Assembly (NCBI RefSeq): GCF_900070205.1
Contig: NZ_FAOO01000002.1
Span: forward strand, 124,001 to 188,000
Reading direction: 5' to 3'
Origin: Candidatus Thermokryptus mobilis
Lineage (GTDB): Bacteria; Bacteroidota; Ignavibacteria; Kryptoniales; Kryptoniaceae
DNA length: 64,000 nt
Each line of letters opens with the position of its first letter. The stretch's first letter is position 1. The notes beneath the pieces are model-generated. The model worked only from the letters and a program-made list of their open reading frames with translations, was not told where the DNA came from and did no database searches. The translations under genes and the position numbers were made by a program. Below, in pieces: positions 23,874 to 32,692 of the stretch.

Positions 23874-24377
23874 TTGAAGGTTGGCATCGGTTATGACATA
23901 CATCCGCTTGTGAAGGGAAGAAAACTTTATATCGGTGGGGTTGAAATCCCCTCAGAAAAGGGCTCGCTTGGACATTCCGACGGCGATGTCTTGATACACG
24001 CTATTTGCGATGCATTGCTTGGAGCAATGGGCACTGGAAATATTGGAGAACTTTTTCCCGACACCGATGAAAAATTTAAAGACGCAAAAAGTGAAATCTT
24101 TTTAAAACAAGTCAAAAAAATTCTTGATGAAAATAACTTTGAAATCTTGAACATTGACTCAACCGTCATACTTGAAGATGTCAAGCTCTCGCCTTTCGTC
24201 AAAGAGATAAAGGGAAGATTAAGCGAGATACTTGAAATTCAACCCGATAAAATTTCCATCAAGCCGAAAAGAAATGAAAAGTTTGATTCGCTTGGAAGAG
24301 GTGAGGCGATCGCTTGCTTTGCCATCGTCTTGATAAAACCAAAGGGAGATTTAAATGGAGATAAAAGAAATTCTTGA
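23874..24377 (+). CDS. ispF: 2-C-methyl-D-erythritol 2,4-cyclodiphosphate synthase
   Basis: A 167-residue IspF of the MEP isoprenoid pathway. The metal site DIH follows GIGYD (residues about 4-10), and a second His lies in LGHSDGDVLIHA. Substrate residues are in ELFPDTDEKFKDA and the ERFDSLGRGE-equivalent near the end. The start is TTG at 23874, supported by the family N-terminus and by the upstream TGA two bases before. The last 23 bases overlap the dedA start. Confidence 0.95.
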   Translation: MKVGIGYDIHPLVKGRKLYIGGVEIPSEKGSLGHSDGDVLIHAICDALLGAMGTGNIGELFPDTDEKFKDAKSEIFLKQVKKILDENNFEILNIDSTVILEDVKLSPFVKEIKGRLSEILEIQPDKISIKPKRNEKFDSLGRGEAIACFAIVLIKPKGDLNGDKRNS

Positions 24378-24963
24378 CCTCGTCTTGAGGGTTGATAATA
24401 TCTGGATTTACGCTTTGATTTTCTTCTTCGCATACATTGAAAACATCTTCCCACCGTCACCGAGCGATGTCGTGATCGTTTTTTGCGCTTCCCTTTCAGG
24501 GCTTGGCAAAACCGATTTCACACTCACGCTTATATCCGCAGTCGTTGGAAGCACATTGGGATTTATGACGATGTATTTCATCGGAGATAAATTTGGGGAC
24601 GAAATAATTGAAAAGGGGAAGATAAAGTTTATAAATCCAGCCAATGTCAAAAAAGTTGAAAAACTTTTCTCAAAGTTTGGGTATTTCTTGATCATCATAA
24701 ATAGATTCCTCGCCGGGACGAGAGCATTCGTTGCCTTCTTTGCTGGGCTTGGTGAATTTGACCCGAAAAAATCAATCCTGCTTTCACTCATCAGCGCTTT
24801 GATTTGGTATTCAATACTTGTAACAGCAGGGAAAATGCTCGGGGAGAATTGGGAAATAATTGCAAATATCATTTCAAGCTACAGCAAAATCATAACGATC
24901 ACCCTAACATTGCTTTTGATATTTTACATTGCTAGAAATTTTTTAAAAAGCAAAAAGAGATGA
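24355..24963 (+). CDS. DedA-family membrane protein
   Basis: A 202-residue inner-membrane protein with about four to six hydrophobic segments. DedA/VTT features are ENIFPPSPSD near the N-terminus (acidic residue and re-entrant loop), an early GSTLGFMTMYFIGDKFG and NRFLAGTRAFVAFFAGLG with the essential arginines. Members are lipid flippases for undecaprenyl phosphate or phosphatidylethanolamine. The PAP2 phosphatase encoded next would suit undecaprenyl phosphate recycling. The gene starts inside ispF. Confidence 0.85.
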   Translation: MEIKEILDLVLRVDNIWIYALIFFFAYIENIFPPSPSDVVIVFCASLSGLGKTDFTLTLISAVVGSTLGFMTMYFIGDKFGDEIIEKGKIKFINPANVKKVEKLFSKFGYFLIIINRFLAGTRAFVAFFAGLGEFDPKKSILLSLISALIWYSILVTAGKMLGENWEIIANIISSYSKIITITLTLLLIFYIARNFLKSKKR

Positions 24964-24966
24964 AAC

Positions 24967-25554
24967 TTGCTTCAAGAGATAATCAAACTTGACAAAGGTA
25001 TTTTCTACCTTCTCAACGGTCAGATTTCAAATCCCGTCCTTGATGTGATCATGCCATTTGTGACGAGCGATTTCAATTTAAGAGTTTTTCTTGTCATTTT
25101 ATGGCTATATTTCATCTTTTTTGGTGGCAGAAAAGGGAGAACCCTTGCGTTGCTTTTGATACCTGCAGTTGCCTTGAGCGATATTTTAAGCAGTCATATA
25201 ATTAAACCACTTATCGGAAGGATAAGACCTTGTCATGAGCTTGAAGGGGTGCGTTTACTTGTCGGATGCGGAAGTGGGCTATCGTTCCCATCAAGCCATG
25301 CGGTGAACAGCTTCACAACGGCGACGCTTATCTCAAAATTTTACCGAAATCTTCGCATCTATCTCTTTTCGCTTGCTTCGCTTATCGCTTTTTCAAGAAT
25401 TTATGTCGGCGTCCATTATCCGTTAGATGTAATATCCGGGGCTATAATCGGGCTTGGGGTTGGAATTTTAATTACATCACTCTGGAACACAGTTGAAAAT
25501 TATGTCTGGCGAAAACAAAAATTGAACTCAAAAAGTGAGAAAAATTTTAAATGA
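24967..25554 (+). CDS. PAP2-family membrane phosphatase
   Basis: A 195-residue multi-span protein with the three PAP2 phosphatase motifs: KPLIGRIRPC, PSSHAVNS and SRIYVGVHYPLDV. The active-site His residues are present. Homologues dephosphorylate undecaprenyl diphosphate or lipid phosphates on the periplasmic face. The start is a TTG at 24967, three bases after the dedA stop; no better start is near. It overlaps lnt by 20 bases. Confidence 0.9.
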   Translation: MLQEIIKLDKGIFYLLNGQISNPVLDVIMPFVTSDFNLRVFLVILWLYFIFFGGRKGRTLALLLIPAVALSDILSSHIIKPLIGRIRPCHELEGVRLLVGCGSGLSFPSSHAVNSFTTATLISKFYRNLRIYLFSLASLIAFSRIYVGVHYPLDVISGAIIGLGVGILITSLWNTVENYVWRKQKLNSKSEKNFK

Positions 25555-27142
25555 AAAATTCCTCCTTGCACTCACCGGAGCTGTTTTACTTTCGGCTTCC
25601 TTTCCACCATTGAAGTTTGGATTCCTCGCAACTGCTGGTTTCGTCCCAATTTTTTTTCTGATTGACAAAATTGAGAACTACAAACAACTTTTTCGCTATT
25701 CATATATCTTCTTCTTCTTTTTTAATCTTTTTACACTCTACTGGGTAGGCGGATGGTCAAAAGAAGCAGACCCATTCCTCATGGTCGGTTGCGTCCTGTT
25801 GATTTTAATTCACCCCATTTTGTTCTTCCTCCCAATATGGTTTTATATGTTCATCAAAAGAAATCTTGGCAAAAATTTTCATCTGTTAACTTTTCCGTTC
25901 GTCTATGTTCTATTTGAGTATTTTAGGTCAACGACGGAACTCGCTTTCCCATGGCTTACGCTCGGAAATACACAGACATATTACATTGAAAAAATTCAAT
26001 TCATTGAGTTCACAGGCGTCTACGGACTCTCGTTTCTCCTTCTTATCGTCAATATCCTTTTCTATCTTTCGCTTAAAAAACTGCGCTTCAAATACTTTCT
26101 ACTTGCTGTTTTAATCTACATACTGCCCAATTTTTACGGTGCTCTTGTTCTGAAAAATTCAGAAACAAAAAGTTTTAAGAAAATAAAAGTCGGTTTGATC
26201 CAGCCCAACATAAATCCTTGGTTGAAATGGGAGGGGACTTTATCCGAGCAGATAGAACTTTATCTTGGGATGACGAATGAGATAATTAAAGAAAATCCAA
26301 ATGTTGAGTTGATAGTTTATCCCGAAACCGCTATAACATATTTTTTCCTTCTACCACAATATCGCTACCATTTCAATTTTTTCAAAAGTGAAATTGATAG
26401 GCTAAATGTCGCTATTTTGACAGGGTTTCCCGATGCAAAATTTTATGACGATCCATCTCAAGCGCCACCAAGTAGTCATCTGATAAAGGAGACGGGACAA
26501 AGATATGACGCCTTTAACTCAATGGGACTTTTCCTCCCGAATTCGGATGAAGTTCAAAAATACGCGAAGATAATTCTTGTCCCCTTCGGGGAGCGATTAC
26601 CTTATGCGGATACATTTCATTTTTTGATTGAACCGCTTCAATGGGGCGTTGGCATAAGCAACTGGGCAAAGGGAAAGGATACAACGATCTTTGAGATGAG
26701 GACAAGAAATGGAGAATTGATAAAATTTTCCGGGGTTGTTTGTTATGAATCAATCTATCCAAGTTTCATAAGAAAGTTCGTAAACAAAGGTGCTCAATTC
26801 CTCGTCGTCATAACAAACGATAGCTGGTATGGAAACACATCCGGACCTTATCAGCATTTCCAATACTCAATCTTGCGGGCGGTTGAAAATAGAAGAAGCG
26901 TTGTAAGATGCGCAAACGGCGGAATTTCTGGATTCATTGATCCATACGGCAGGGTTCAAAAGAAAACAAAATTTTATGAGAAAACCCAAATTGCTGACGA
27001 AATAAAACTTAACGATGAAAAAACCTTTTATACACTTTATGGCGATTTGATCGTCTATCTGTCGCTTTTAGTCGTTTCGCTGTCCTTTTTTACAGTTCTG
27101 TTCAAAAACTTCAAAACAAAGTCGGAGAACAAAAATGCTTAA
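25535..27142 (+). CDS. lnt: Apolipoprotein N-acyltransferase
   Basis: A 535-residue inner-membrane enzyme. Six to seven N-terminal spans are followed by a periplasmic nitrilase domain (about 218-490) and a final span (about 507-527). The Glu-Lys-Cys triad can be placed: Glu in VYPETAI, Lys just before IILVPFGERLPY, and Cys in VVCYESIYP. The TNDSWYGNTSGPYQH loop is also typical. It adds the third acyl chain to lipoproteins, of which this window encodes several. GTG start at 25535. Confidence 0.9.
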   Translation: MRKILNEKFLLALTGAVLLSASFPPLKFGFLATAGFVPIFFLIDKIENYKQLFRYSYIFFFFFNLFTLYWVGGWSKEADPFLMVGCVLLILIHPILFFLPIWFYMFIKRNLGKNFHLLTFPFVYVLFEYFRSTTELAFPWLTLGNTQTYYIEKIQFIEFTGVYGLSFLLLIVNILFYLSLKKLRFKYFLLAVLIYILPNFYGALVLKNSETKSFKKIKVGLIQPNINPWLKWEGTLSEQIELYLGMTNEIIKENPNVELIVYPETAITYFFLLPQYRYHFNFFKSEIDRLNVAILTGFPDAKFYDDPSQAPPSSHLIKETGQRYDAFNSMGLFLPNSDEVQKYAKIILVPFGERLPYADTFHFLIEPLQWGVGISNWAKGKDTTIFEMRTRNGELIKFSGVVCYESIYPSFIRKFVNKGAQFLVVITNDSWYGNTSGPYQHFQYSILRAVENRRSVVRCANGGISGFIDPYGRVQKKTKFYEKTQIADEIKLNDEKTFYTLYGDLIVYLSLLVVSLSFFTVLFKNFKTKSENKNA

Positions 27143-28865
27143 AAATCTAATTTCACTCCTAATCCCCTTGTTAATTTTCGGTTGTGTAAACCAAAACCAG
27201 AATGAAAAATTTTCAAAACTCGTCCAAGAATTTATGGAAGATTACTTCAAGTTTCACCCCGTGACGGCAACTTGGGTCGGATATCACAAATATGACGGCT
27301 TGCTTGACGATTTATCAAACGATGCATTGAAGAGAAAAACCGAATGGCTTGAAAAAAATAAAGAAAAATTTTCAAACTTTGACCCGAAGAAACTTTCAAA
27401 AGATAACGAGATTGACCGCCGAATTTTGATCGAAAAAATTGATGAGATGCTTTTTGAACTAAAAGAGTTAAAAGAGCATGAATGGAATCCATTAATCTAT
27501 AATTCAATCATCGGTGACGGTTTGATGTATCTTATAACGCAGGACTTTGCCCCTGCGGAGGACAGGTTGAAAAGCGCACTTGAAAGGGTCAAACAAATAC
27601 CTCGCTTTATTGAGCAAGCGAAACTAAACTTAAAGGACGCACCACAAATTCACATTGAGACAGCGATAAAGCAAAACAAAGGAAATATCAACATCTTGCA
27701 AAATGATCTGATTAAGTTTGCCGAGTCGCTTAACATATCTAATGATTTAAAATCCGAACTTAAAAGAGCAAGTGAAAAAGCGATATCATCACTTGAAGAT
27801 TTCGGAAGATGGCTTGAAGATGAGTTAAAACCAAGGTCAAAGAGGGATTTCCGCCTTGGGAAAGAACTTTACTACAAAAAGATGAAATACTACCTTAAAA
27901 CCGATTTGACCCCGGATGAAATACTCTCGCTTGCTGAAAGCGAAAAGAACAAGACCCATGAGGAGATGTATCATATTGCTCTTGCACTTTACAAATACTA
28001 TTATGGAAGAGAACCAAAGGGGAAAGATAAACTTGAGGTAATAAAATCTGTCCTTGACAAAATTGTGCTTGAGCATCCGAAACCAAGCGAGATAATGGAA
28101 AGGATAAAGATGGACTTAAATTACTTGACGCAATTTGTGAAGGAGAAGGACCTTTTAACGCTTGATGAAAGCAAACCACTTGTAGTGCGCGAGACGCCTG
28201 AATACCAACGGGGTGTTGCGGTCGCCTCGCTTGAAGCCCCAGGACCGCTTGAGAAAAATATGAAAACATTTTACAACGTCTCACCGATACCGGACGATTG
28301 GACGCCAGAGCAAGTTGAATCTTACCTTCGTGAGTATAACTATTATTCGCTTCTTGAGCTTAGCATCCACGAGGCAATTCCAGGGCATTATGTCCAGCTT
28401 TACTATTCAAACCGTTGCCCGTCAATCGTAAGAAGTGTTTTCTGGAGCGGGACTATGGTTGAAGGATGGGCTGTCTATGCAGAAAGATTGATGATTGAAA
28501 ATGGAATTTTAAACAATGACCCGAAGATGAAACTCATTCACTTAAAATGGTATCTCAGAGTTATAATTAATGCTATACTTGATCATAAAATTCACGCTGG
28601 AAATATGACACAGGAAGAAGCAATTGAACTTATGACCCGGGAGGGATTTCAAGAGAGAGCCGAAGCCGAGGGCAAATGGAGAAGAGCATGTTTGACATCA
28701 GCTCAACTTTCAAGTTATTTTACGGGCTTCCAAGAGATAATGAAATTAAGGGAGGAATATATGAAGCTGAAAGGGGAAAAGTTTAACATAAAAGAGTTCA
28801 ATGAAAAACTTCTATCACACGGTTCTCCACCTGTTAAGTATCTTCGTGAAATTTTGCTCTTTTAA
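27135..28865 (+). CDS. DUF885-family putative zinc-peptidase lipoprotein
   Basis: A 576-residue protein with a lipoprotein signal (LISLLIPLLIFGC). The N-terminal half is helical. The C-terminal half has SIHEAIPGHYVQ (about residue 412-423), the putative zinc motif of the DUF885 family, and EGWAVYAE, its likely third ligand and support. These proteins resemble gluzincin peptidases of the M32/M3 type; the substrate is unknown. It starts eight bases inside lnt, so it is the last gene of the alaX-lnt operon. The last 51 bases are also coding for the sirtuin on the other strand. Confidence 0.8.
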   Translation: MLKNLISLLIPLLIFGCVNQNQNEKFSKLVQEFMEDYFKFHPVTATWVGYHKYDGLLDDLSNDALKRKTEWLEKNKEKFSNFDPKKLSKDNEIDRRILIEKIDEMLFELKELKEHEWNPLIYNSIIGDGLMYLITQDFAPAEDRLKSALERVKQIPRFIEQAKLNLKDAPQIHIETAIKQNKGNINILQNDLIKFAESLNISNDLKSELKRASEKAISSLEDFGRWLEDELKPRSKRDFRLGKELYYKKMKYYLKTDLTPDEILSLAESEKNKTHEEMYHIALALYKYYYGREPKGKDKLEVIKSVLDKIVLEHPKPSEIMERIKMDLNYLTQFVKEKDLLTLDESKPLVVRETPEYQRGVAVASLEAPGPLEKNMKTFYNVSPIPDDWTPEQVESYLREYNYYSLLELSIHEAIPGHYVQLYYSNRCPSIVRSVFWSGTMVEGWAVYAERLMIENGILNNDPKMKLIHLKWYLRVIINAILDHKIHAGNMTQEEAIELMTREGFQERAEAEGKWRRACLTSAQLSSYFTGFQEIMKLREEYMKLKGEKFNIKEFNEKLLSHGSPPVKYLREILLF

Positions 28866-29582
28866 CTTTTCAACTAACTTCGGCAAAACTTCGCCAGATT
28901 TACCGATTATAACTTCATCCATAAACCAGGATAGTTCCGTTCGCTCTATGTTAATTTCAACCGTGTAAGCACCGTTCATTTTCGCAATCTGTGGGAGTGA
29001 GGCAGCTGGATAAACGACACCAGATGTCCCAACTGAAAAAAATACATCGCAATTTGAAGCTGCTTCTTCTGCTTCTTCCCAAGCTCCGATGGGAAGCATC
29101 TCACCAAACCATACAACATCCGGTCTTATCAAACCACCACATTCACATTTTGGGACTTTCATCTCAAGGGCAAGATTGACATCATCATACCTTTTGCCAC
29201 ATTTTATGCAATAATTTTTCTCAATGTTCCCGTGAAGTTCAATTATATTTTTATTCCCTGCCCTTCGGTGAAGGTTGTCAACATTTTGAGTTATAAGCGT
29301 AAAATTAGGGAAAAGATTTTCAAGTTCAACAAGTGCATAATGCCCTGGGTTCGGCTTAACCTCTTGAATTAACTTTCTTCGGTAATTATACCATTCCCAA
29401 ACAAGTTCTGGATTTTTGATGAAGGCATCAAAAGTTGCAAGTTCCTCAGGTTTGAATTTTTTCCACAGACCTTCATTTCCTCTGAAAGTTGGAACACCAC
29501 TTTCAGCTGAAATTCCAGCCCCCGTCAAAACGACGACATGCTCTGCGTTTTTTAACCTTTGAAATAATTTTTCCGAGAACAT
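28815..29582 (-). CDS. cobB: Sir2-family NAD-dependent protein deacylase
   Basis: A 255-residue class III sirtuin. The NAD site is TGAGISAESGVPTFRG (20-35), followed by TQNVDNLH; the catalytic base is His117 (ELHG). Zinc ligands are Cys125/Cys128 (CIKC) and Cys146/Cys148 (CEC). WYNYRR supplies the Tyr65/Arg68 YxxR pair that in SIRT5 and CobB binds succinyl or malonyl lysine, so desuccinylase activity is likely. The C-terminal 16 residues are encoded antisense to the end of the DUF885 gene (51-base overlap). I found no promoter of the local type directly upstream; it may depend on read-through from the pilus operon past the 29612 terminator. Confidence 0.9.
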   Translation of the reverse strand: MFSEKLFQRLKNAEHVVVLTGAGISAESGVPTFRGNEGLWKKFKPEELATFDAFIKNPELVWEWYNYRRKLIQEVKPNPGHYALVELENLFPNFTLITQNVDNLHRRAGNKNIIELHGNIEKNYCIKCGKRYDDVNLALEMKVPKCECGGLIRPDVVWFGEMLPIGAWEEAEEAASNCDVFFSVGTSGVVYPAASLPQIAKMNGAYTVEINIERTELSWFMDEVIIGKSGEVLPKLVEKLKEQNFTKILNRWRTV

Positions 29583-29606
29583 TTTTTGAGTTTCCTTTTT
29601 TTAAAC

Positions 29607-29633
29607 AAAAGCCGACCACCGAAATGGGGTCGG
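29607..29633 (-). terminator. Intrinsic terminator after pilus-operon receiver gene
   Basis: CCGACC (29612-29617) pairs with GGTCGG (29628-29633), and inner CC/GG pairs flank a bulged A. On the minus strand it is followed by TTTTGTTT. It lies between the receiver gene and the sirtuin gene. Confidence 0.7.
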
Positions 29634-29662
29634 TATATCAATTTGGCAAATAAGTCATGAAA

Positions 29663-30031
29663 CTATTTCCCAAGAGCGCGGTTGATTGAAGTTAAAATGT
29701 CTTCAAGGTCATACGGCTTGCTGACGAAATCAGAAGCACCAAGTTTAAGGGCTTCAATTGCATTTTTAACATCGGCATAAGCTGTAAGCATTATGACCTT
29801 TATCTCGGGCTTGTTCTGCTTTATGAATTTTAACACCTCAAAACCATCAACTCTTGGCATTTTGATGTCAAGGAGAACGACATCATAATCTTTTTGTTTT
29901 ATCGCCTCAATAGCCTCATCTCCATCACCGGCTGTTTCAACCTCATAACCTTCAGCTGCAAGCTCAGTGCTTAACAAATATCTCAAAGCTTCTTCGTCAT
30001 CAACGACAAGAACTCTTGATTTCTCAGCCAT
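29663..30031 (-). CDS. Single-domain response regulator, end of pilus operon
   Basis: A 122-residue CheY-like receiver. Acidic pocket VVDDEE (9-14), phosphoacceptor Asp55 (LLDIKMP), Thr83 and Lys105 (SKPY). There is no output domain. It starts 30 bases after the Ig-like lipoprotein gene with a good GGAGG site, in the same direction as all pilus genes, so it is probably cotranscribed and may control pilus extension or retraction as PilG/PilH-type receivers do. That role is inference. A terminator follows. Confidence 0.9.
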   Translation of the reverse strand: MAEKSRVLVVDDEEALRYLLSTELAAEGYEVETAGDGDEAIEAIKQKDYDVVLLDIKMPRVDGFEVLKFIKQNKPEIKVIMLTAYADVKNAIEALKLGASDFVSKPYDLEDILTSINRALGK

Positions 30032-30061
30032 TTAGGATCGCCTCCATTTTTATTTAACTTT

Positions 30062-31438
30062 TTACCTTACCTTTCCAGATATATTGACCGTTGCCGAACC
30101 ATTTGGACCCGAAGTAGAGATACGTATTAAAACTGGTCTTTCAACTATATCAGAGGTCGTGTCTTGAATCGCGAAGGAAAATCTCGTCCAGCTCCTATCT
30201 CTCGTATCCGGTAAGGTTATATCAAGGTCACCAAGCGCTCTTATGTCTTTCCCATCTATAGTAACCCTTATCGTCGTCCCACCAGCAAGCGGATTTCCAT
30301 TTTGATCGCTGACAGTATAATTAAAAACTTGAGACCCAAGATTTGGTATATCAAAATTTGTCGGCTCAACCGTTATCTGCGGAATGCCAGAGAAAAGAAC
30401 AATCGTTTCAGCTTTTATAGTCCTTTGATTCTCATCAGCAGTCGTCGCTGTTATAACAGCATAACCTGGACCAAGAACTGGGTGAACTGGCCTTGGCTCT
30501 GCGGAGATCAAATTAACACTTCCCTGTCCTTGTTCATTCGTCAACGCTGAACCTTCAATTATCCCGCCTGTAGTCGTGAAATATACGGCCGTTCCGGGTT
30601 TAACGGGATTTCCATATTTATCTCCAACATAAGCTGTTATTCTATTTCTCAAGCCGAAAACATTATATCCTGGGAAATTAAGCTTTTCAGGCGCAATGCT
30701 GAAGTGAGCTGAATCAGGAAGCCCTCCATGAATAACTATCACAACCGGAAGTGACTTTATCGTTTTAGACCCAACATTTGATTCAGCTACAACTTGAACG
30801 ACACCGGCTTTTGTTCCGCTGACTATATTTGCAGTTACTCTTCCTTTTGCATCGGTTCTTGCTTTAGGCGGATAGATAAACTCCCCCCCGCCTGGACCAG
30901 AACCGATCTTAAAGCTTACTTCAACTGAGTGCGCAAGGTCAACCGGTCTTCCCGATGAATCCTGGACTTCAAAAATCATTTGTGCAGTTTCAACTGAGCC
31001 ACTTCCTTTAACTCCGATATTTTTTGCCGTTTGAGAGATCAAAACTATGCTCGCAGCCTCACCGCTAGTCGGTGTTTCAGGCGCAGTTCGTTTTAAAAAT
31101 AAACCAGGGACATTGACCGTTCTGCCCGGAACCGCAAGGACGACAACAGTATCTGGCTCGTATCCCTCCTTGAACGCAATGACATTAACATTGATTTCCG
31201 CTTCAACTTCAAAACTAACCCTGTATCTTCCAACCGAATCAGTGTAAGTAACAACCTGCGGTGTAATTCCCGTAACTTTGATGACGGCGCTATCAATCGG
31301 CCAGCCAGTTACTGATTCAAAAACGCTCCCACTTAAAATAACCGTTTTTTGCTGAGGGACTTCCGGTTCAACAGCTTTTTTCTTGCAACCCATCAAGACA
31401 AGAAAAAACAAGGAAATGTAAAGCACAAATTTTTTCAT
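30062..31438 (-). CDS. Lipoprotein with carboxypeptidase-regulatory-like and invasin-type Ig domains
   Basis: About 458 residues from the ATG at 31438; the open frame starts at a TTG four codons earlier, but the ATG gives the classic signal KKFVLYISLFFLVLMGC. After the lipid Cys comes a carboxypeptidase-D-like beta domain (about 34-115, ILSGSVFESVTGWPIDSAVI). Then come two or three bacterial Ig-like (Big1) modules with ITAYVGDKYGNPVKPGTAVYF-like strands and VSDQNGNPLAGGTTI. Extracytoplasmic, probably in the outer membrane. It lies 15 bases after the secretin gene, so it may help the secretin or be a surface adhesin of the pilus system. Function not established. Confidence 0.75.
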   Translation of the reverse strand: MKKFVLYISLFFLVLMGCKKKAVEPEVPQQKTVILSGSVFESVTGWPIDSAVIKVTGITPQVVTYTDSVGRYRVSFEVEAEINVNVIAFKEGYEPDTVVVLAVPGRTVNVPGLFLKRTAPETPTSGEAASIVLISQTAKNIGVKGSGSVETAQMIFEVQDSSGRPVDLAHSVEVSFKIGSGPGGGEFIYPPKARTDAKGRVTANIVSGTKAGVVQVVAESNVGSKTIKSLPVVIVIHGGLPDSAHFSIAPEKLNFPGYNVFGLRNRITAYVGDKYGNPVKPGTAVYFTTTGGIIEGSALTNEQGQGSVNLISAEPRPVHPVLGPGYAVITATTADENQRTIKAETIVLFSGIPQITVEPTNFDIPNLGSQVFNYTVSDQNGNPLAGGTTIRVTIDGKDIRALGDLDITLPDTRDRSWTRFSFAIQDTTSDIVERPVLIRISTSGPNGSATVNISGKVR

Positions 31439-31453
31439 CAGAGAATTCAAAAT

Positions 31454-32680
31454 TTATTTTGATTTCAATTGCCTTTTGTAATTTTCAAGCGCCTTTAAAA
31501 GTTCTTCACGCTTTTCTCTCAAAATTGATCTCTCACTTATTCTTTCAGCTCTTTCCTTCAACCTTTCAGCCAATGTCGGCAAAATTTCAGCTTTTAGCAA
31601 AATTATCAACTCCTTTTTAACTGTCGTTTTCACATCAAACCCAAACAAATATCTCAAACCGAAAAACCACCAAGGCAAATCCTTAAGTATCGGAACACCC
31701 TCACGCGTTTTCCTTTCCTCATTTATGTAAAGTCCACCAATTATCGTTTCCTCCCCATCAAGTAAAAGAACGGATGTCTGAGCCGATGACTTATTTATGA
31801 TTATCTGACCAACCGCAACTTGCGCAGCGTTGCTTCTTTCTATGCTCAAGTTAAGGTTTATAAAATACACAGTGTCATATCTTATAACTTGAGGTTTAAC
31901 TCTTATGATTGAACCAGTTGAAATAAATTGTGTGATAGCATTTCCAGCAAAATCTCTAACCGTTGTTGAAACATCGCTTCCAACTTGAATTTGACCCTCT
32001 TGCCCCGATCTTACTGTTATCCTCGGGTTTGCAACAACCTCGCCTATTTGCTGCGATTCAAGCGCCTTAAAAACTGCAACCAAACTCCCAAAATCAAGGT
32101 CCGGGCTGACATCAATTGTGAATAAACCTGACTTTCCTTCTGCAGCGGACATCGTGACACCTAAGTTAACGTCTTTACCACGAAAGAAATCCCAACTGAA
32201 ACCATATTGCTTAAGTTTTGAGGCATCCGCTTCAAAAAATACAGCCGAAATCATAACTTCACGACTTTCAAATTCAACCTTTGCCTTCTCCTCCTCGGTT
32301 GGTGCGGTCGGAGCAACAGCAACTCCAGTAACCTCAGCAAGCGGAACAATCTTTATATAATCTGCATATTCCTCATACCAAAGTTTATTCGCCCTCAAAA
32401 TCAACTCAAGAGCATCAAGCCAATGCATGCGATCAATATCAACCCCAATCGGGTTTGTCCTTGATTCAGGGTCAACTATAACCTTTCCAAGGAACTTTTT
32501 GCTTAAATCATTAAAAATCTGAAGCGCTTGATTAAATGGCATTGTCTTTGACATTGAAACAATCTCTTCTGGAGCAACATACGCCCTTCTTAACTCGCGC
32601 GGACGCCCTCCAATTTGTGAAAGAGCTAAACCCGTTAAAACTAAAAAAAGGAGTAAAAAGATACAGATTTTCCTTTCCAT
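31454..32680 (-). CDS. pilQ: Small secretin (PilQ-like outer-membrane pore)
   Basis: A 408-residue secretin with a signal peptide (cleaved near LALSQ). An STN/N0-like domain (about 40-115, with IGVDIDRMHWLDALELIL) is followed directly by the secretin barrel domain (about 140-375), which has VVANPRITVRSGQEGQIQVG, LLDGEETIIGGLY and VPILKDLPWWFFGLRYLFG. A charged C-terminal helix ends it. It is much shorter than typical PilQ (about 700 residues): no AMIN domains and no repeated N1 domains are visible. Position at the end of pilMN-pilOP agrees with the classical pilMNOPQ order. Confidence 0.85.
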   Translation of the reverse strand: MERKICIFLLLFLVLTGLALSQIGGRPRELRRAYVAPEEIVSMSKTMPFNQALQIFNDLSKKFLGKVIVDPESRTNPIGVDIDRMHWLDALELILRANKLWYEEYADYIKIVPLAEVTGVAVAPTAPTEEEKAKVEFESREVMISAVFFEADASKLKQYGFSWDFFRGKDVNLGVTMSAAEGKSGLFTIDVSPDLDFGSLVAVFKALESQQIGEVVANPRITVRSGQEGQIQVGSDVSTTVRDFAGNAITQFISTGSIIRVKPQVIRYDTVYFINLNLSIERSNAAQVAVGQIIINKSSAQTSVLLLDGEETIIGGLYINEERKTREGVPILKDLPWWFFGLRYLFGFDVKTTVKKELIILLKAEILPTLAERLKERAERISERSILREKREELLKALENYKRQLKSK

Positions 32681-32692
32681 CTCACCTCTCTG

